From: a bacterium 1XD42-76
GTDB lineage: Bacteria > Bacillota > Clostridia > Lachnospirales > Lachnospiraceae
DNA length: 64,000 nucleotides
Assembly: GCA_009917545.1 (NCBI GenBank)
Contig: QZDW01000007.1
Coordinates: 62,001-126,000, forward strand
Direction of reading: 5' to 3'
Position 1 is the first letter of the stretch; each line of letters starts with the position of its first letter. The notes under the pieces were generated by a model. That model searched no databases. It worked only from the letters and a program-made list of their open reading frames with translations, and was not told the DNA's origin. A program made the translations under genes and the position numbers. Below, one piece after another: positions 25,998-33,865 of this stretch.

Positions 25998-26493
25998 TTA
26001 ATTGCCCAGTAGGCCGATACCGTGCAGAAAAAGGGGGGCCCATTTTATCACGCCGTCCTCAGTTTTTATGGCAGGAAACATCATTCTCTGCCTTTTGCAG
26101 ACTTGCGACGGCTGGCGGCAAAAAAGCGCTTGCTCAAGAATTTCATTTTCTTCTTTCAGGCGACGGATTTCTTTTTCCTGCTCTTTGACCTGTCTGCGCA
26201 GGATTGACAATTCCTCTGCAAGACTCTTTGCCGTCTATGGTGTGTGCGAGCCGGGGCCGGCATCCAGCCGCCCCTCCCTTGCTGCTTTCGTCCATGCATA
26301 CATGGTATTTTCAGGGATGCTCTGCTCAGAAGCTGTTTTTGCGCCGCCAGGTTCCTTTGCCAGCTTTACGGCCTGGATTTTGTATTCCATGTCGTACTTC
26401 CGTTGTTTTTTTGCCATTGTAGTTGCCTCCTTAATTCTCTTTGATTATACATCAAATCCTTGCGTATGAGTTGTCAACTAAAATGATACAACA
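25998..26493 (-). mobile_element. IS3-family remnant (OrfA with nonsense and frameshift, OrfB lost)
   Basis: On the minus strand from the ATG at 26417: MAKKQRKYDMEYKIQAVKLA with an HTH (NTMYAWTKAAREG), a TAG at 26235-26237, then in the same frame a coiled coil LSILRRQVKEQEKEIRRLKE leading to ENEILEQA. This is a typical IS3-type OrfA. After that the frame shifts in a T run, and only a short OrfB start-like piece (IKTEDGVIK) remains. AAGGAGG precedes the ATG. The outer end at about 26463-26493 (TATCATTTTAGTTGACAACT) resembles an IS3 terminal repeat. No second end was found, so the copy is dead. Confidence 0.7.
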
Positions 26494-26518
26494 CCATATA
26501 ATAAGGTAAGCGCGCAGG

Positions 26519-26541
26519 GCAGTAGAAATACTGCTCTTTTT
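26519..26541 (+). terminator. Small hairpin terminator
   Basis: GCAGTA and TACTGC flank a GAAA tetraloop, followed by TCTTTTTT. It lies just outside the IS3 remnant. About 20 bases further on is CAGAATATGGTATGTTGTA, which is repeated after the terminator at 27144-27170. Confidence 0.6.
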
Positions 26542-26761
26542 TCTTTCCCATAGCATTTCCTGTCAGAATATGGTATGTTGTAAGTATCACAGTAAGCAGA
26601 TTCATTTTTCTGGAAATGTACGATATAGGGGAAATATATGTTAAATAAAAAACAGAGGGATTGGCAGGTTGAGAAAATAAAGGATGATAAAATGCTTTCA
26701 AAGGGGTGCCGGTTATTACCGGCTGGAGTGTTTGCCCCAATGTCTCTTGCGAAAAAACATA

Positions 26762-26790
26762 TTGCAATCAAAATTTGCATATGCTATAAT
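26762..26790 (+). promoter_or_regulatory. Promoter of the candidate antisense RNA
   Basis: TTGCAA (26762-26767), 17 bases, and TATAAT (26785-26790). It points at the 3' end of the small toxin-like gene on the other strand. No good reading frame follows it. Confidence 0.65.
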
Positions 26791-26796
26791 GCCAGT

Positions 26797-26890
26797 AGGC
26801 AAAAAAGAAAAGTGATAAGTTCCATGTGAACAAAGAACGAAATCCCCGAACCGTGGTGCAACACAGTCCGGGGATTCTTCTTTTCTTTTA
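26797..26890 (+). ncRNA. Candidate antisense RNA antitoxin (type I)
   Basis: Transcription from the promoter at 26762-26790 should begin near 26797 and end at the hairpin AATCCCCG (26841-26848) with CGGGGATT (26869-26876), followed by a T-rich tail. The RNA of roughly 90 bases has no likely coding content and is complementary to the 3' end and terminator of the transcript carrying the 32-residue hydrophobic protein at 26913-27011. This tail-to-tail layout is that of type I toxin-antitoxin pairs such as txpA/RatA. Promoter and hairpin are seen; the function is inferred. Confidence 0.45.
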
Positions 26891-26912
26891 TAGTGGCAAA
26901 GCGCCCACTAGG

Positions 26913-27011
26913 CTATTTGTTGCCCTTGTCATGCCTGTCTAGCCATTTGCTGATGAGGTGGCAAACCACACCTGCCGCAACAGTCACAAGAAAAGTGATA
27001 AGTATTTCCAT
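26913..27011 (-). CDS. Small hydrophobic type I toxin-like protein (32 aa)
   Basis: A 32-residue protein, MEILITFLVTVAAGVVCHLI then SKWLDRHDKGNK: one membrane helix (residues 2-20) followed by a W-L-D-containing polar tail. Very similar tiny proteins occur in many Clostridia and fit the build of membrane-active type I toxins. It has a very strong GGGAGGAGG seven bases before the ATG, and an upstream TATAAT (minus strand, about 27058) with TAGAAT at 17-base spacing. GTTG and CAAC arms flank the SD, so a leader hairpin could delay translation. Its 3' end faces the candidate antisense RNA. Confidence 0.6.
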   Translation of the reverse strand: MEILITFLVTVAAGVVCHLISKWLDRHDKGNK

Positions 27012-27143
27012 GAAAACACCTCCTCCCGTTGCCGGGTATCGGTTGGACAACGAAAACATTATATCACGCATTTCGGCATAATTCTACATTTTTCCATGAG
27101 ATTAAAAAACTGAAAAAATGCTTGACTTGTTGTAGGCAGAGGC

Positions 27144-27170
27144 GCTTCTATGTTAGAAGCACTTTTTATT
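27144..27170 (+). terminator. Hairpin terminator
   Basis: GCTTCTA (27144-27150) pairs with TAGAAGC (27154-27160) around TGT, followed by ACTTTTTATTTT. It lies upstream of the DUF2513 gene and ends plus-strand transcripts from the toxin-antitoxin region. Confidence 0.55.
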
Positions 27171-27248
27171 TTGGGTATTGACTTTTGTATAGCACTTTAT
27201 ATCAGAATATGGTATGTTGTAGGTGTTAATGTATTGGAAGATCGGGAA

Positions 27249-27653
27249 GTGAAAATTGACAGCGAATGTGTGAGGGATATTCTGTTTGCGATTGAGGAAA
27301 ATTCTAACATTGAACACGGGTGCCATATGATGGGAGCATATCGGAAGTATCCGGAATTAGAAAAATATGGAGGGGAGGGCTTTATTCCTTGCCATGTGAG
27401 ATATATGGAAATGAAAGGCATGCTTTTTAAACCGAACAAGGAATTTGCGGACAGTTACGACCTGACACCAGCAGGACATGAATTCCTTGCAAACCTCCGG
27501 GAAAAAAGCAACCGGAAGAAAATACAGGGCATTTCTTCCAGTATTGGAATTGCAAGCCTTAAGGTGGTATCGGCAATAGCAGAGGGAGTTGCTATTGCCG
27601 CTGTCAATCAAAAATTAGGGCTTGCCCATTATGTATTATCTATACATTCCTGA
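27249..27653 (+). CDS. DUF2513 domain-containing protein
   Basis: A 134-residue protein from the GTG at 27249. KIDSECVRDILFAIEENSNI at the start and YDLTPAGHEFLANLREKSN near residue 90 match DUF2513, a winged-helix-like family of unknown function typical of phages and integrative elements. The last 30 residues form a hydrophobic or helical tail (ASLKVVSAIAEGVAIAAV). The end overlaps the convergent capA-like gene by 14 bases, so its 3' end may be an insertion junction. A longer frame upstream to 27150 runs through the terminator hairpin and is not credible. Confidence 0.6.
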   Translation: MKIDSECVRDILFAIEENSNIEHGCHMMGAYRKYPELEKYGGEGFIPCHVRYMEMKGMLFKPNKEFADSYDLTPAGHEFLANLREKSNRKKIQGISSSIGIASLKVVSAIAEGVAIAAVNQKLGLAHYVLSIHS

Positions 27654-28935
27654 TGTATCCCACTCCGTCCCGAATCACGATCTCCGTCCCACACGGTGCG
27701 GACAGTTCGCTCAGATAGTGCAATACCCCTTCGTCGCCCGTCAGCACCGGCACACCTTTCTGCGAGCGTTTCTTTTCCATCCCCAGGGCGATCGGATACA
27801 GCCGAATCTCCGTAACCTGCCCGTTCTCTATCGTCCATCCCGCCATCACGGACTGCCAGATCTCCGGCAGAACGCCGTAGCCGGCCGTTCCGTTTTTGCT
27901 CCGAGCGTCCATATAGGAACCGACCCGCGTGTCAGGCGGCATTTTCTTATTCCGGTAGGCATCCCCGGGCTGTAACAGTACGGTCTCTGTCTCAAACAGG
28001 AAATTCCCCAAGCTGTAGAAAATGGGTGCGCCCTGATAGATCTCAATCCCTCTCAGCTCATGCGGCCCGTGGCCGATGACGGCAGACGCCCCTGCGTCCA
28101 CGCATCTTCTGGAAAAAGTCTCCAGAAACATAGCCGGTACGTTTGTGGCGGTATCCCGCATCTCGTGGGCATGGAAGCTCACCAGCACCACATCGGCCTG
28201 GCGTCCCGCCTCCGCGATTTCCCGTTCCGTGCGCACCATATCTTCCTCAAGCGGCCTTGTCTCCACCCAGTCTCTGGTATCCAGCATAAACAGATAACGG
28301 CCAAATGGCAGCATTCCCGGGTCCGGCGGATTTTTATAACCGTTTTTCACGGATTTTTCTGACTCCGCATTGATATTCGTCAGGGCCGCCAGCTCCCCGG
28401 CTTTCCGGTAATTCTCCTGCGTCACATGGTAAATCGTCTCAAAACGCAGCGGATTCAGCCCAGGCCTGCCGCACATCTCATCACTCTGTATCCCTGCCAT
28501 TCCCGATTCATGGAATGTAGCCGACAGGGAAATCAGTGCCACGCGCCCGTGTTTTGTCTCCAGATAGCACGCCCTTGAAGCATCGGCCAGATGCTTTCCG
28601 GTTCCGGAAAATATCATCCCCCGTTCCCGCAGGTGGGCGATTGTCGCCAACACCCCGCCGTGGCTGTAATCGCAGGAATGGTTGTTGGCCGTATTATACA
28701 GGTTAAAACCGAATGACCGGATATCGTCCAGCATCTGCGGCCCGGTCATCGCCCATGTCCCGCCGGAAAAGGCGGCCGGATATCCCTCGTGGTCGTGAAA
28801 TGTCATTTCCAGGTTGGAAAATCTCACGTCATGCCTGCCGATCAGCTCCTTCACTTCCTTAAATCCCTCATACCCGCCTTCCGGGAGGCTCCTGGTAATA
28901 AAGGCATCCCCCGTCGCAATCAATGTGATACTCAA
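27640..28935 (-). CDS. CapA-family metallophosphoesterase-like protein
   Basis: A 431-residue protein of the CapA/PgsA poly-gamma-glutamate capsule group, which has a calcineurin-like fold. Metal-site blocks are visible: ATGDAFITR near residue 8, RFSNLEMTF near 38, YNTANNHSCDY near 80, VLVSFHAHEM and VIGHGPHELRG near 300. It lacks the N-terminal membrane anchor of true CapA, so it is probably a cytosolic phosphatase. The start is a TTG directly after a perfect AAAGGAGGTG; no ATG is better placed. It is the last gene of the peptide operon, 35 bases after the serine hydrolase. Confidence 0.8.
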   Translation of the reverse strand: MSITLIATGDAFITRSLPEGGYEGFKEVKELIGRHDVRFSNLEMTFHDHEGYPAAFSGGTWAMTGPQMLDDIRSFGFNLYNTANNHSCDYSHGGVLATIAHLRERGMIFSGTGKHLADASRACYLETKHGRVALISLSATFHESGMAGIQSDEMCGRPGLNPLRFETIYHVTQENYRKAGELAALTNINAESEKSVKNGYKNPPDPGMLPFGRYLFMLDTRDWVETRPLEEDMVRTEREIAEAGRQADVVLVSFHAHEMRDTATNVPAMFLETFSRRCVDAGASAVIGHGPHELRGIEIYQGAPIFYSLGNFLFETETVLLQPGDAYRNKKMPPDTRVGSYMDARSKNGTAGYGVLPEIWQSVMAGWTIENGQVTEIRLYPIALGMEKKRSQKGVPVLTGDEGVLHYLSELSAPCGTEIVIRDGVGYIRNV

Positions 28936-28970
28936 TCGCGCACCTCCTTTTTCATACTTGCTTACTATGC

Positions 28971-30350
28971 TTATTTTTCACGCGGAAGGATCCGTCCGCG
29001 GAACCGCACGCCGAATACCTCTCCGTCATCATCTGTCATCAGCATCAGATCGTCGCTTCCCACCAGCGTTTCCACCGTAAGCACTCCGGGAAGCAGCATT
29101 CGGCACCCGGTCTCCGCACCGCCCACCAAAAGCCCCATGCCGTTCTCCCGCGCCTCCAGTACGACATGGACACCTTCGCCAGATCGGTAGCTGCCGGCCG
29201 CCTTTTCCTGAAGCGTGCGGCTCCAGGCAATAACCGGGGCCGGTTCTGGCTCCTCGAGCGGAAGGCCGGTATGCAGCCGAAATGCCATATCGGCCACATA
29301 GGAAGCCGGGACGCCGGTCGTGTTGCAGAGTACGAGCACCCCGACTCCCAGCCGCGGTTCCCAGGCCATGTGGTTGGAGATTCCGGTCAGACTGCCGCCA
29401 TGTCCCCAGATCGTCAGGCTGCCGATCCTCTTTTCAGCCAGGCCGTATCCGTACCACTGGCCGTAGTGGTATTCCTGGCGTGGATGGCACATTTCCTGAA
29501 TCGACTCCCGGCTGATAAGCCGCTGCCCGCCTCCTGCTTCCCCATTTCTCAGATACATCTGCACATAGCGTTTCATATCGCAAAGCGTCGATTTGACTGC
29601 ACCGCCCCCCATCAGAACAAACGCATTGTCATAGAAATCCCGGCTGTGCTCCCGCCTGCCGTTTCTGTGAATATAAAGCTCCGTACCGTTTTCATCCTCC
29701 GCCGGGCGCACAAACTCACAGAAGCTGCGCGTCATCCCCAGCGGCTCCAGAATGTGCTTCTTTATATATTCCCCATAGGAAGCTTCCCCGCCGTAAAGGT
29801 GGATGAGCTCCGAGAGAATTCCGTATCCGTCATTACAATAGCTCATATACTGTCCCGGTTTTCCCAGGCGCTTTGTCTGGCGGTTCAGACGATTACAGAC
29901 TTCTTCCAGCCCTTTCTTCGCCAAAACCGGGTCGTATCCCAGTTCCCGCTTTCCATTCTCGTAGATCCCCAGCCCGTCCGCGATATCGCGGACAAGCAGC
30001 CGCTTTAGCGGAAAATAGCCCCCGCTGTGCGACAGAAGATGGGAAATCGTCACCCGCGTATCCTTAAACTGCGGAAGATAGCGGGAAACCGGATCCGTAA
30101 GCACCAGAAGCTTCTGTTCTGCCATCTGCATAATGGCAAGTGCTGTAAAGGATTTACTGACCGAAGCCATTCCGCAGATCGTGTTTTCGTCCATCGAAAG
30201 CCCGGCTTCCGCGTCGCGGTATCCGAAAAAGCGCTCATACCTGACATGCTCTGTATCAAAAATGGAAACCGCCATTCCTGCCGCGCCGTAACATTCCATG
30301 ACCTTGTATGCAGACTCCTCAAACTGTTTTACCCTGTCCATTGCTTCCAT
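28971..30350 (-). CDS. Serine hydrolase of the beta-lactamase/D-aminopeptidase class
   Basis: A 459-residue class C beta-lactamase-fold hydrolase. The catalytic SxxK is in GMASVSKSFTAL (about residue 63), YxN in YCNDGYGIL (about 170), and the HGG motif in IWGHGGSLTG (about 325). A separate C-terminal beta domain follows. Proteins of this group with such domains are often D-amino-acid peptidases or esterases rather than true beta-lactamases. There is no signal peptide, so it would act in the cytosol on imported peptides, which fits its place after the Opp genes. AAGGGG lies before the ATG. Its exact substrate is unknown. Confidence 0.85.
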   Translation of the reverse strand: MEAMDRVKQFEESAYKVMECYGAAGMAVSIFDTEHVRYERFFGYRDAEAGLSMDENTICGMASVSKSFTALAIMQMAEQKLLVLTDPVSRYLPQFKDTRVTISHLLSHSGGYFPLKRLLVRDIADGLGIYENGKRELGYDPVLAKKGLEEVCNRLNRQTKRLGKPGQYMSYCNDGYGILSELIHLYGGEASYGEYIKKHILEPLGMTRSFCEFVRPAEDENGTELYIHRNGRREHSRDFYDNAFVLMGGGAVKSTLCDMKRYVQMYLRNGEAGGGQRLISRESIQEMCHPRQEYHYGQWYGYGLAEKRIGSLTIWGHGGSLTGISNHMAWEPRLGVGVLVLCNTTGVPASYVADMAFRLHTGLPLEEPEPAPVIAWSRTLQEKAAGSYRSGEGVHVVLEARENGMGLLVGGAETGCRMLLPGVLTVETLVGSDDLMLMTDDDGEVFGVRFRGRILPREK

Positions 30351-30497
30351 ATTTACCCCTTATCTCTTTCCCTTTCCTTCCCGGCCGGTTGGTTTATAAC
30401 CGCACCAGCCGGGCCGTTACCATACCTGCCCCTGAAAATCACTCCCAATGCGGCAAATACATCCGGTTATTCTATTTTCCACGGCTGCGCCGCTGTA

Positions 30498-31463
30498 CTA
30501 ACCTGCTCCATTCATCTCCCTGACATGATGGCATGCAACAAAATGTCCCGGCGCCAGTTCCTCCGTCGGCGGGGTCTTTTTTCTGCAGATATCCGTACAC
30601 AATTCGCACCGTGGCGCAAACCGGCAGCCCGGCTTCGGGTTGATGGGAGACGAAATCTCGCCTTTCAGGAGAATCCTCTCGTTCTGCCTGTCAATGTCGG
30701 GAACCGCGATGGCAGCCAGAAGCGCCTTCGTATACGGATGATACGGATGCTCAAACAGCTCATCTCCCTGGCTGTACTCCACCACCCGGCCGAGGTACAT
30801 GACAAGAATATCGTCCGAAATGTGCTTTACCACGGACAGGTTATGCGTGATGAAAACATAAGTCAGCTCCAGCTCAGCCTGCAGATCCTGCATCAGGTTT
30901 AAAATCTGGGCCTGAATCGAGACATCGAGTGCTGACACCGGTTCATCACAGACAATAAATTTCGGGTTCATTGCCAGCGCCCTCGCGATGCCGATTCTCT
31001 GCCTGCGCCCGCCATCCAGCTCGTGCGGATAAGCGCCTGCCAGATTGGGAGCCAGACCCACGGTCCGCATCAGGGCGGCCACGCGCCGCTGCATGGACTG
31101 CTTATCCGGACAGGCCCGGTAGATTTCCAGCGGCTCCTGTATGATCTCACTGACGCACATCCTGGGATTGAGGGAGGAAAACGGATCCTGAAAGATAATC
31201 TGCATATTACGCCGCAGCTCCTTTAGCTGCGTTTTTGACACACTCGTGATATCCTGTCCCTCGAAATAGATTTTACCGTCTGTGCTGTCCAGAAGATGGA
31301 GAATCGTCCGCCCCAGCGTTGACTTTCCGCATCCGGATTCCCCCACAACGCCTAGCGTTTTCCCTTTTTCGATAGAGAAACTCACATCATCCACTGCATG
31401 CAGCATTCCGGCCGGCGTCTTAAAGTACTTCTTTAAATGTTCCACTCTGAGGATTTCACCCAT
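30498..31463 (-). CDS. Oligopeptide ABC transporter ATP-binding protein OppF/DppF type
   Basis: A 321-residue ABC ATPase. Walker A GESGCGKST (about residue 41), Q-loop IIFQDPFSSLNPRM, signature region ELDGGRRQRIGIARAL, Walker B FIVCDEPVSALD and the H-loop VFITHNL are all present. The C-terminal oligopeptide/dipeptide domain has the CRFAPRCELC cysteine pattern. It would pair with the OppD of the same operon to power peptide import. Its start overlaps the OppD end by eight bases. A GC-rich hairpin (about 30380-30417) separates it from the serine hydrolase. Confidence 0.93.
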   Translation of the reverse strand: MGEILRVEHLKKYFKTPAGMLHAVDDVSFSIEKGKTLGVVGESGCGKSTLGRTILHLLDSTDGKIYFEGQDITSVSKTQLKELRRNMQIIFQDPFSSLNPRMCVSEIIQEPLEIYRACPDKQSMQRRVAALMRTVGLAPNLAGAYPHELDGGRRQRIGIARALAMNPKFIVCDEPVSALDVSIQAQILNLMQDLQAELELTYVFITHNLSVVKHISDDILVMYLGRVVEYSQGDELFEHPYHPYTKALLAAIAVPDIDRQNERILLKGEISSPINPKPGCRFAPRCELCTDICRKKTPPTEELAPGHFVACHHVREMNGAG

Positions 31464-32439
31464 TCGTCCTGCCTCCCTCCTGCGCCCTCAGACATTTCAC
31501 AAAATGTCCCGGGCTCACTTCTGCGGTCTGCGGATGGCAGCTCTCACACTCCGGGAGCCTGTACTGGCATCTGGGCGCAAAACAGCATCCCTTTGGCAGA
31601 TTGGCCGGATCCGGCATCAACCCTGGTATGGGAACCAGCCTGGTATCCTTTTTGTCGATGTTGGGAATCGAGCCGAACAGCCCGATCGTATACGGGTGCT
31701 TCGTCTCCTTGTAGATATTCTTAAGGCTCCCGTATTCCACGATTTCCCCCGCATACATAATCGCCACCCGGTCGCATTCCCCCGCAACCACGCCCAGATC
31801 ATGCGTGATGAGAATCATCGAAGTGTTGAGCTCTTTCTTAAGTCTCGCCATCAGCGCCAGCACCTGTGCCTGGATCGTCACATCCAGCGCTGTCGTCGGC
31901 TCATCCGCGATCAAAAGCTCAGGATTGCATGCCAGCGCAATGGCAATCACGACACGCTGCTTCATCCCGCCGGAAAACTGATGCGGATACTCCTCATATC
32001 TCGCAGCCGGAATCCCGACCAGCTCCAGCATGTTCTCCGCCCGTTTGCGTATCTCCTGGCGTGATATTCTCTCACTGTGGAGCTTAATCACCTCTGCAAT
32101 CTGATCCCCGACCGTCACCACCGGATTCAGGGAAGTCATCGGATCCTGAAAAATCATGGAAATCTTCCCGCCGCGGATTTTCCGCATCTCACGCTCGCTC
32201 TTCTTCAGCAGATCCTCCCCCTCAAATAAGAGTTCTCCGGCTGTAATCCTCCCGTGCGGCCCGGGTACGAGCTGCATGATGGAAAGCGCCGTGGTCGTCT
32301 TGCCTGCCCCCGTCTCTCCCACCAGCCCGATTGTCTCTCCTTTATTAATATGAAAGGACACATGGTTCACAGCCCTCACGACCCCCCGGTCACTCCCAAA
32401 CTCCACATTCAAATCCCGCACATCCAAAAACCTCTCCAT
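31456..32439 (-). CDS. Oligopeptide ABC transporter ATP-binding protein OppD/DppD type
   Basis: A 327-residue ABC ATPase with Walker A GETGAGKTT (about residue 38), IFQDPMTSLNPV, signature QFSGGMKQRVVIAIAL, Walker B LLIADEPTTALD, and the C-terminal peptide-transport domain with CCFAPRCQYRLPEC. The ATG at 32439 has GGAGGAG six bases upstream; the frame reaches 32457 through a TTG that lies inside the SD itself. Upstream lies a 412-base gap containing the 42-base tandem repeat and a long palindrome, so OppD-OppF expression may be set apart from the permease genes. Confidence 0.93.
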   Translation of the reverse strand: MERFLDVRDLNVEFGSDRGVVRAVNHVSFHINKGETIGLVGETGAGKTTTALSIMQLVPGPHGRITAGELLFEGEDLLKKSEREMRKIRGGKISMIFQDPMTSLNPVVTVGDQIAEVIKLHSERISRQEIRKRAENMLELVGIPAARYEEYPHQFSGGMKQRVVIAIALACNPELLIADEPTTALDVTIQAQVLALMARLKKELNTSMILITHDLGVVAGECDRVAIMYAGEIVEYGSLKNIYKETKHPYTIGLFGSIPNIDKKDTRLVPIPGLMPDPANLPKGCCFAPRCQYRLPECESCHPQTAEVSPGHFVKCLRAQEGGRTNG

Positions 32440-32481
32440 CGTCTCCTCCTCCCTCAATACTTCCCCTATATCCTGTCAGTC

Positions 32482-32680
32482 CCGCAATCTCTTCCACGCT
32501 CCAACAATCCCTTCCTCTTCCCCCATAACTCCTTCCTACGCTCCGACAATTCCTTCCTCTTCCCCCGCAACTCCTTCCCACGCTCCAACAATCCCTTCCT
32601 CTTCTCCCGCACAACTCCTTCCTACGCTCCAACAATTCCTTCCTCTTCCCCCACAGCTCCTTCCCCGCTCCAGCAATCCC
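32482..32680 (-). repeat. Tandem repeat of about 42 bp, 4.5 units, between oppC and oppD
   Basis: On the minus strand five successive units begin GGATTG or GAATTG, continue TTGGAGCGTGGGAAGGAG and end GGGGGAAGAGGAAG. Unit lengths are 41, 44, 42, 42 and a partial one. Units alternate between GGATTG and GAATTG, suggesting an 84-bp duplication. In one frame a unit reads KELWGKRKELLERR (14 residues), but the 41 and 44 lengths break that frame, so it is not a clean gene. Confidence 0.75.
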
Positions 32681-32711
32681 TTCTTCCGCTCCTTCCGGTA
32701 TCAGCTCCGGG

Positions 32712-32830
32712 GAAAAGCCGCATGTCGCCAGACCATTTTTCATGTCGGTTCTTAGCGCACGTCCCGTGGGCGCTTAGAACCGCTACGTGAAAACCTGAGC
32801 GAAAGCGCGTCTGGAGATGTGCAGCTTTTC
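32712..32830. repeat. Long imperfect palindrome, 119 bp
   Basis: The outer arms GAAAAGCCGCATGTCGCCAG (from 32712) and CTGGAGATGTGCAGCTTTTC (to 32830) match inversely at most positions. An inner pair, GGTTCTTAGCGC and GCGCTTAGAACC, is a perfect inverse around ACGTCCCGTGG. It ends 21 bases before the oppC stop codon. It could be a MITE-like unit or a processing/attenuation structure in the operon message. Confidence 0.7.
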
Positions 32831-32851
32831 CCTGGAGCGTCCCCCCATCAT

Positions 32852-33865
32852 CTACTTAAGCTTCGGATCCAGCGCATCCCGCAGTCCGTCTCCGAACAGA
32901 TTCAGAGACAGTATCGTCGTCATAATCGCCAGCCCCGGGAACATTACCACAAACCAGTAATCTCTCACATACTGCCGTCCCGCTGACAGCATGCTCCCCC
33001 ACTCTGCGGCAGGCGCCTGCACTCCAAGCCCGATAAAGCTTAAAGACGCCGCATTGATAATGGAGCCAGCGACTCCAAGCGTCACCTGTACGATGATCGG
33101 CGCCAGGCAGTTCGGGAAAATATGCTTCATAATAATCCGGATATCCCCGGCCCCGATCGCATGCGCTGCCTCGATAAACTCCTGCTCTTTGACAGTGAGA
33201 ATGGAAGCCCGCACCGTGCGCGCATACCGCGGAATCGCACCGATACTGATTGCCAGCATCATATTAAAAAGCCCGCTTCCCAGTGCAGCCGCGATTGCAA
33301 TCGCCAGAAGCAGGCTGGGGATCGCCTGCAGGATGTCGCAGAAACGCATAATCATATTGTCTGTGCCTTTCCCGTAATACCCTGCGACTGCACCCAGAAC
33401 GGTCCCGGCTGCTGCTCCCATCCCGGTCGCCACAAAGCCGATCAGAAGGGAAATCCGGGAGCCATAGAGGATCCTGCTGTAGATACACCGGCCCAGATTA
33501 TCTGTCCCAAAGGGAAATTCCCGGCACGGGAACGTGAACCGCCGCATGACATCCTGATCGTCATATCCATAGGGGGCCAGCTGTTCGGCAAACACTGCGC
33601 AGAACATCAGGACGAGTAAAATAACCATGCCGGCGATGGCAACCCGGTTCTTCCGCAGACGCCCCCACGCCTGTACGAGCTGGCTCTGCTTTTTATACAT
33701 GGAAATATCATCCGGTTCCGCCATTCCTGCCGTTCCATTCGCGGCATTGCTCTCTGATCTCCCTGCTGCTCTGTTCATGGCTCCATGCCCTGTTCTTCCT
33801 GCCGCATCGCTTACGGCCTGGCTCTTTGGCGCTCCCGCCCCCTTCACGACCTTCTTTTCCGGCAT
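32852..33865 (-). CDS. Oligopeptide ABC transporter permease OppC/DppC type
   Basis: A 337-residue permease with an N-terminal membrane helix (about residues 75-95), FPFGTDNLGRCIYSRILYG just after it (OppC hallmark), and the EAA-type loop EAAHAIGAGDIRIIMKHIFPN that contacts the ATPase. The first 55 residues are an unusual low-complexity Ala/Gly/Ser/Asn extension (AAGRSESNAANGTAG) not usual for OppC. The start is still favoured because GGAGGTG lies before this ATG while the later Met55 has no ribosome site. It overlaps OppB by 22 bases. Confidence 0.9.
   Translation of the reverse strand: MPEKKVVKGAGAPKSQAVSDAAGRTGHGAMNRAAGRSESNAANGTAGMAEPDDISMYKKQSQLVQAWGRLRKNRVAIAGMVILLVLMFCAVFAEQLAPYGYDDQDVMRRFTFPCREFPFGTDNLGRCIYSRILYGSRISLLIGFVATGMGAAAGTVLGAVAGYYGKGTDNMIMRFCDILQAIPSLLLAIAIAAALGSGLFNMMLAISIGAIPRYARTVRASILTVKEQEFIEAAHAIGAGDIRIIMKHIFPNCLAPIIVQVTLGVAGSIINAASLSFIGLGVQAPAAEWGSMLSAGRQYVRDYWFVVMFPGLAIMTTILSLNLFGDGLRDALDPKLK

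Noticed and set aside
26638-26829. 63-aa plus-strand frame before the antisense promoter
   Set aside because: It has a fair AGGGGAAAT site but no recognisable fold, and its end is occupied by a consensus promoter; probably a remnant.
26893-27081. 62-aa plus-strand frame
   Set aside because: It is the complement of the small hydrophobic protein gene, which has a far better ribosome site and composition.
29000-30350. True class C beta-lactamase
   Set aside because: There is no signal peptide, the protein has an extra C-terminal domain and lies in a peptide-use operon; SxxK/YxN/HGG alone do not show lactamase activity.
32390-32743. 117-aa minus-strand frame over the tandem repeat
   Set aside because: It overlaps the oppD start, lacks an SD, and the repeat changes frame between units, so a real protein is unlikely.
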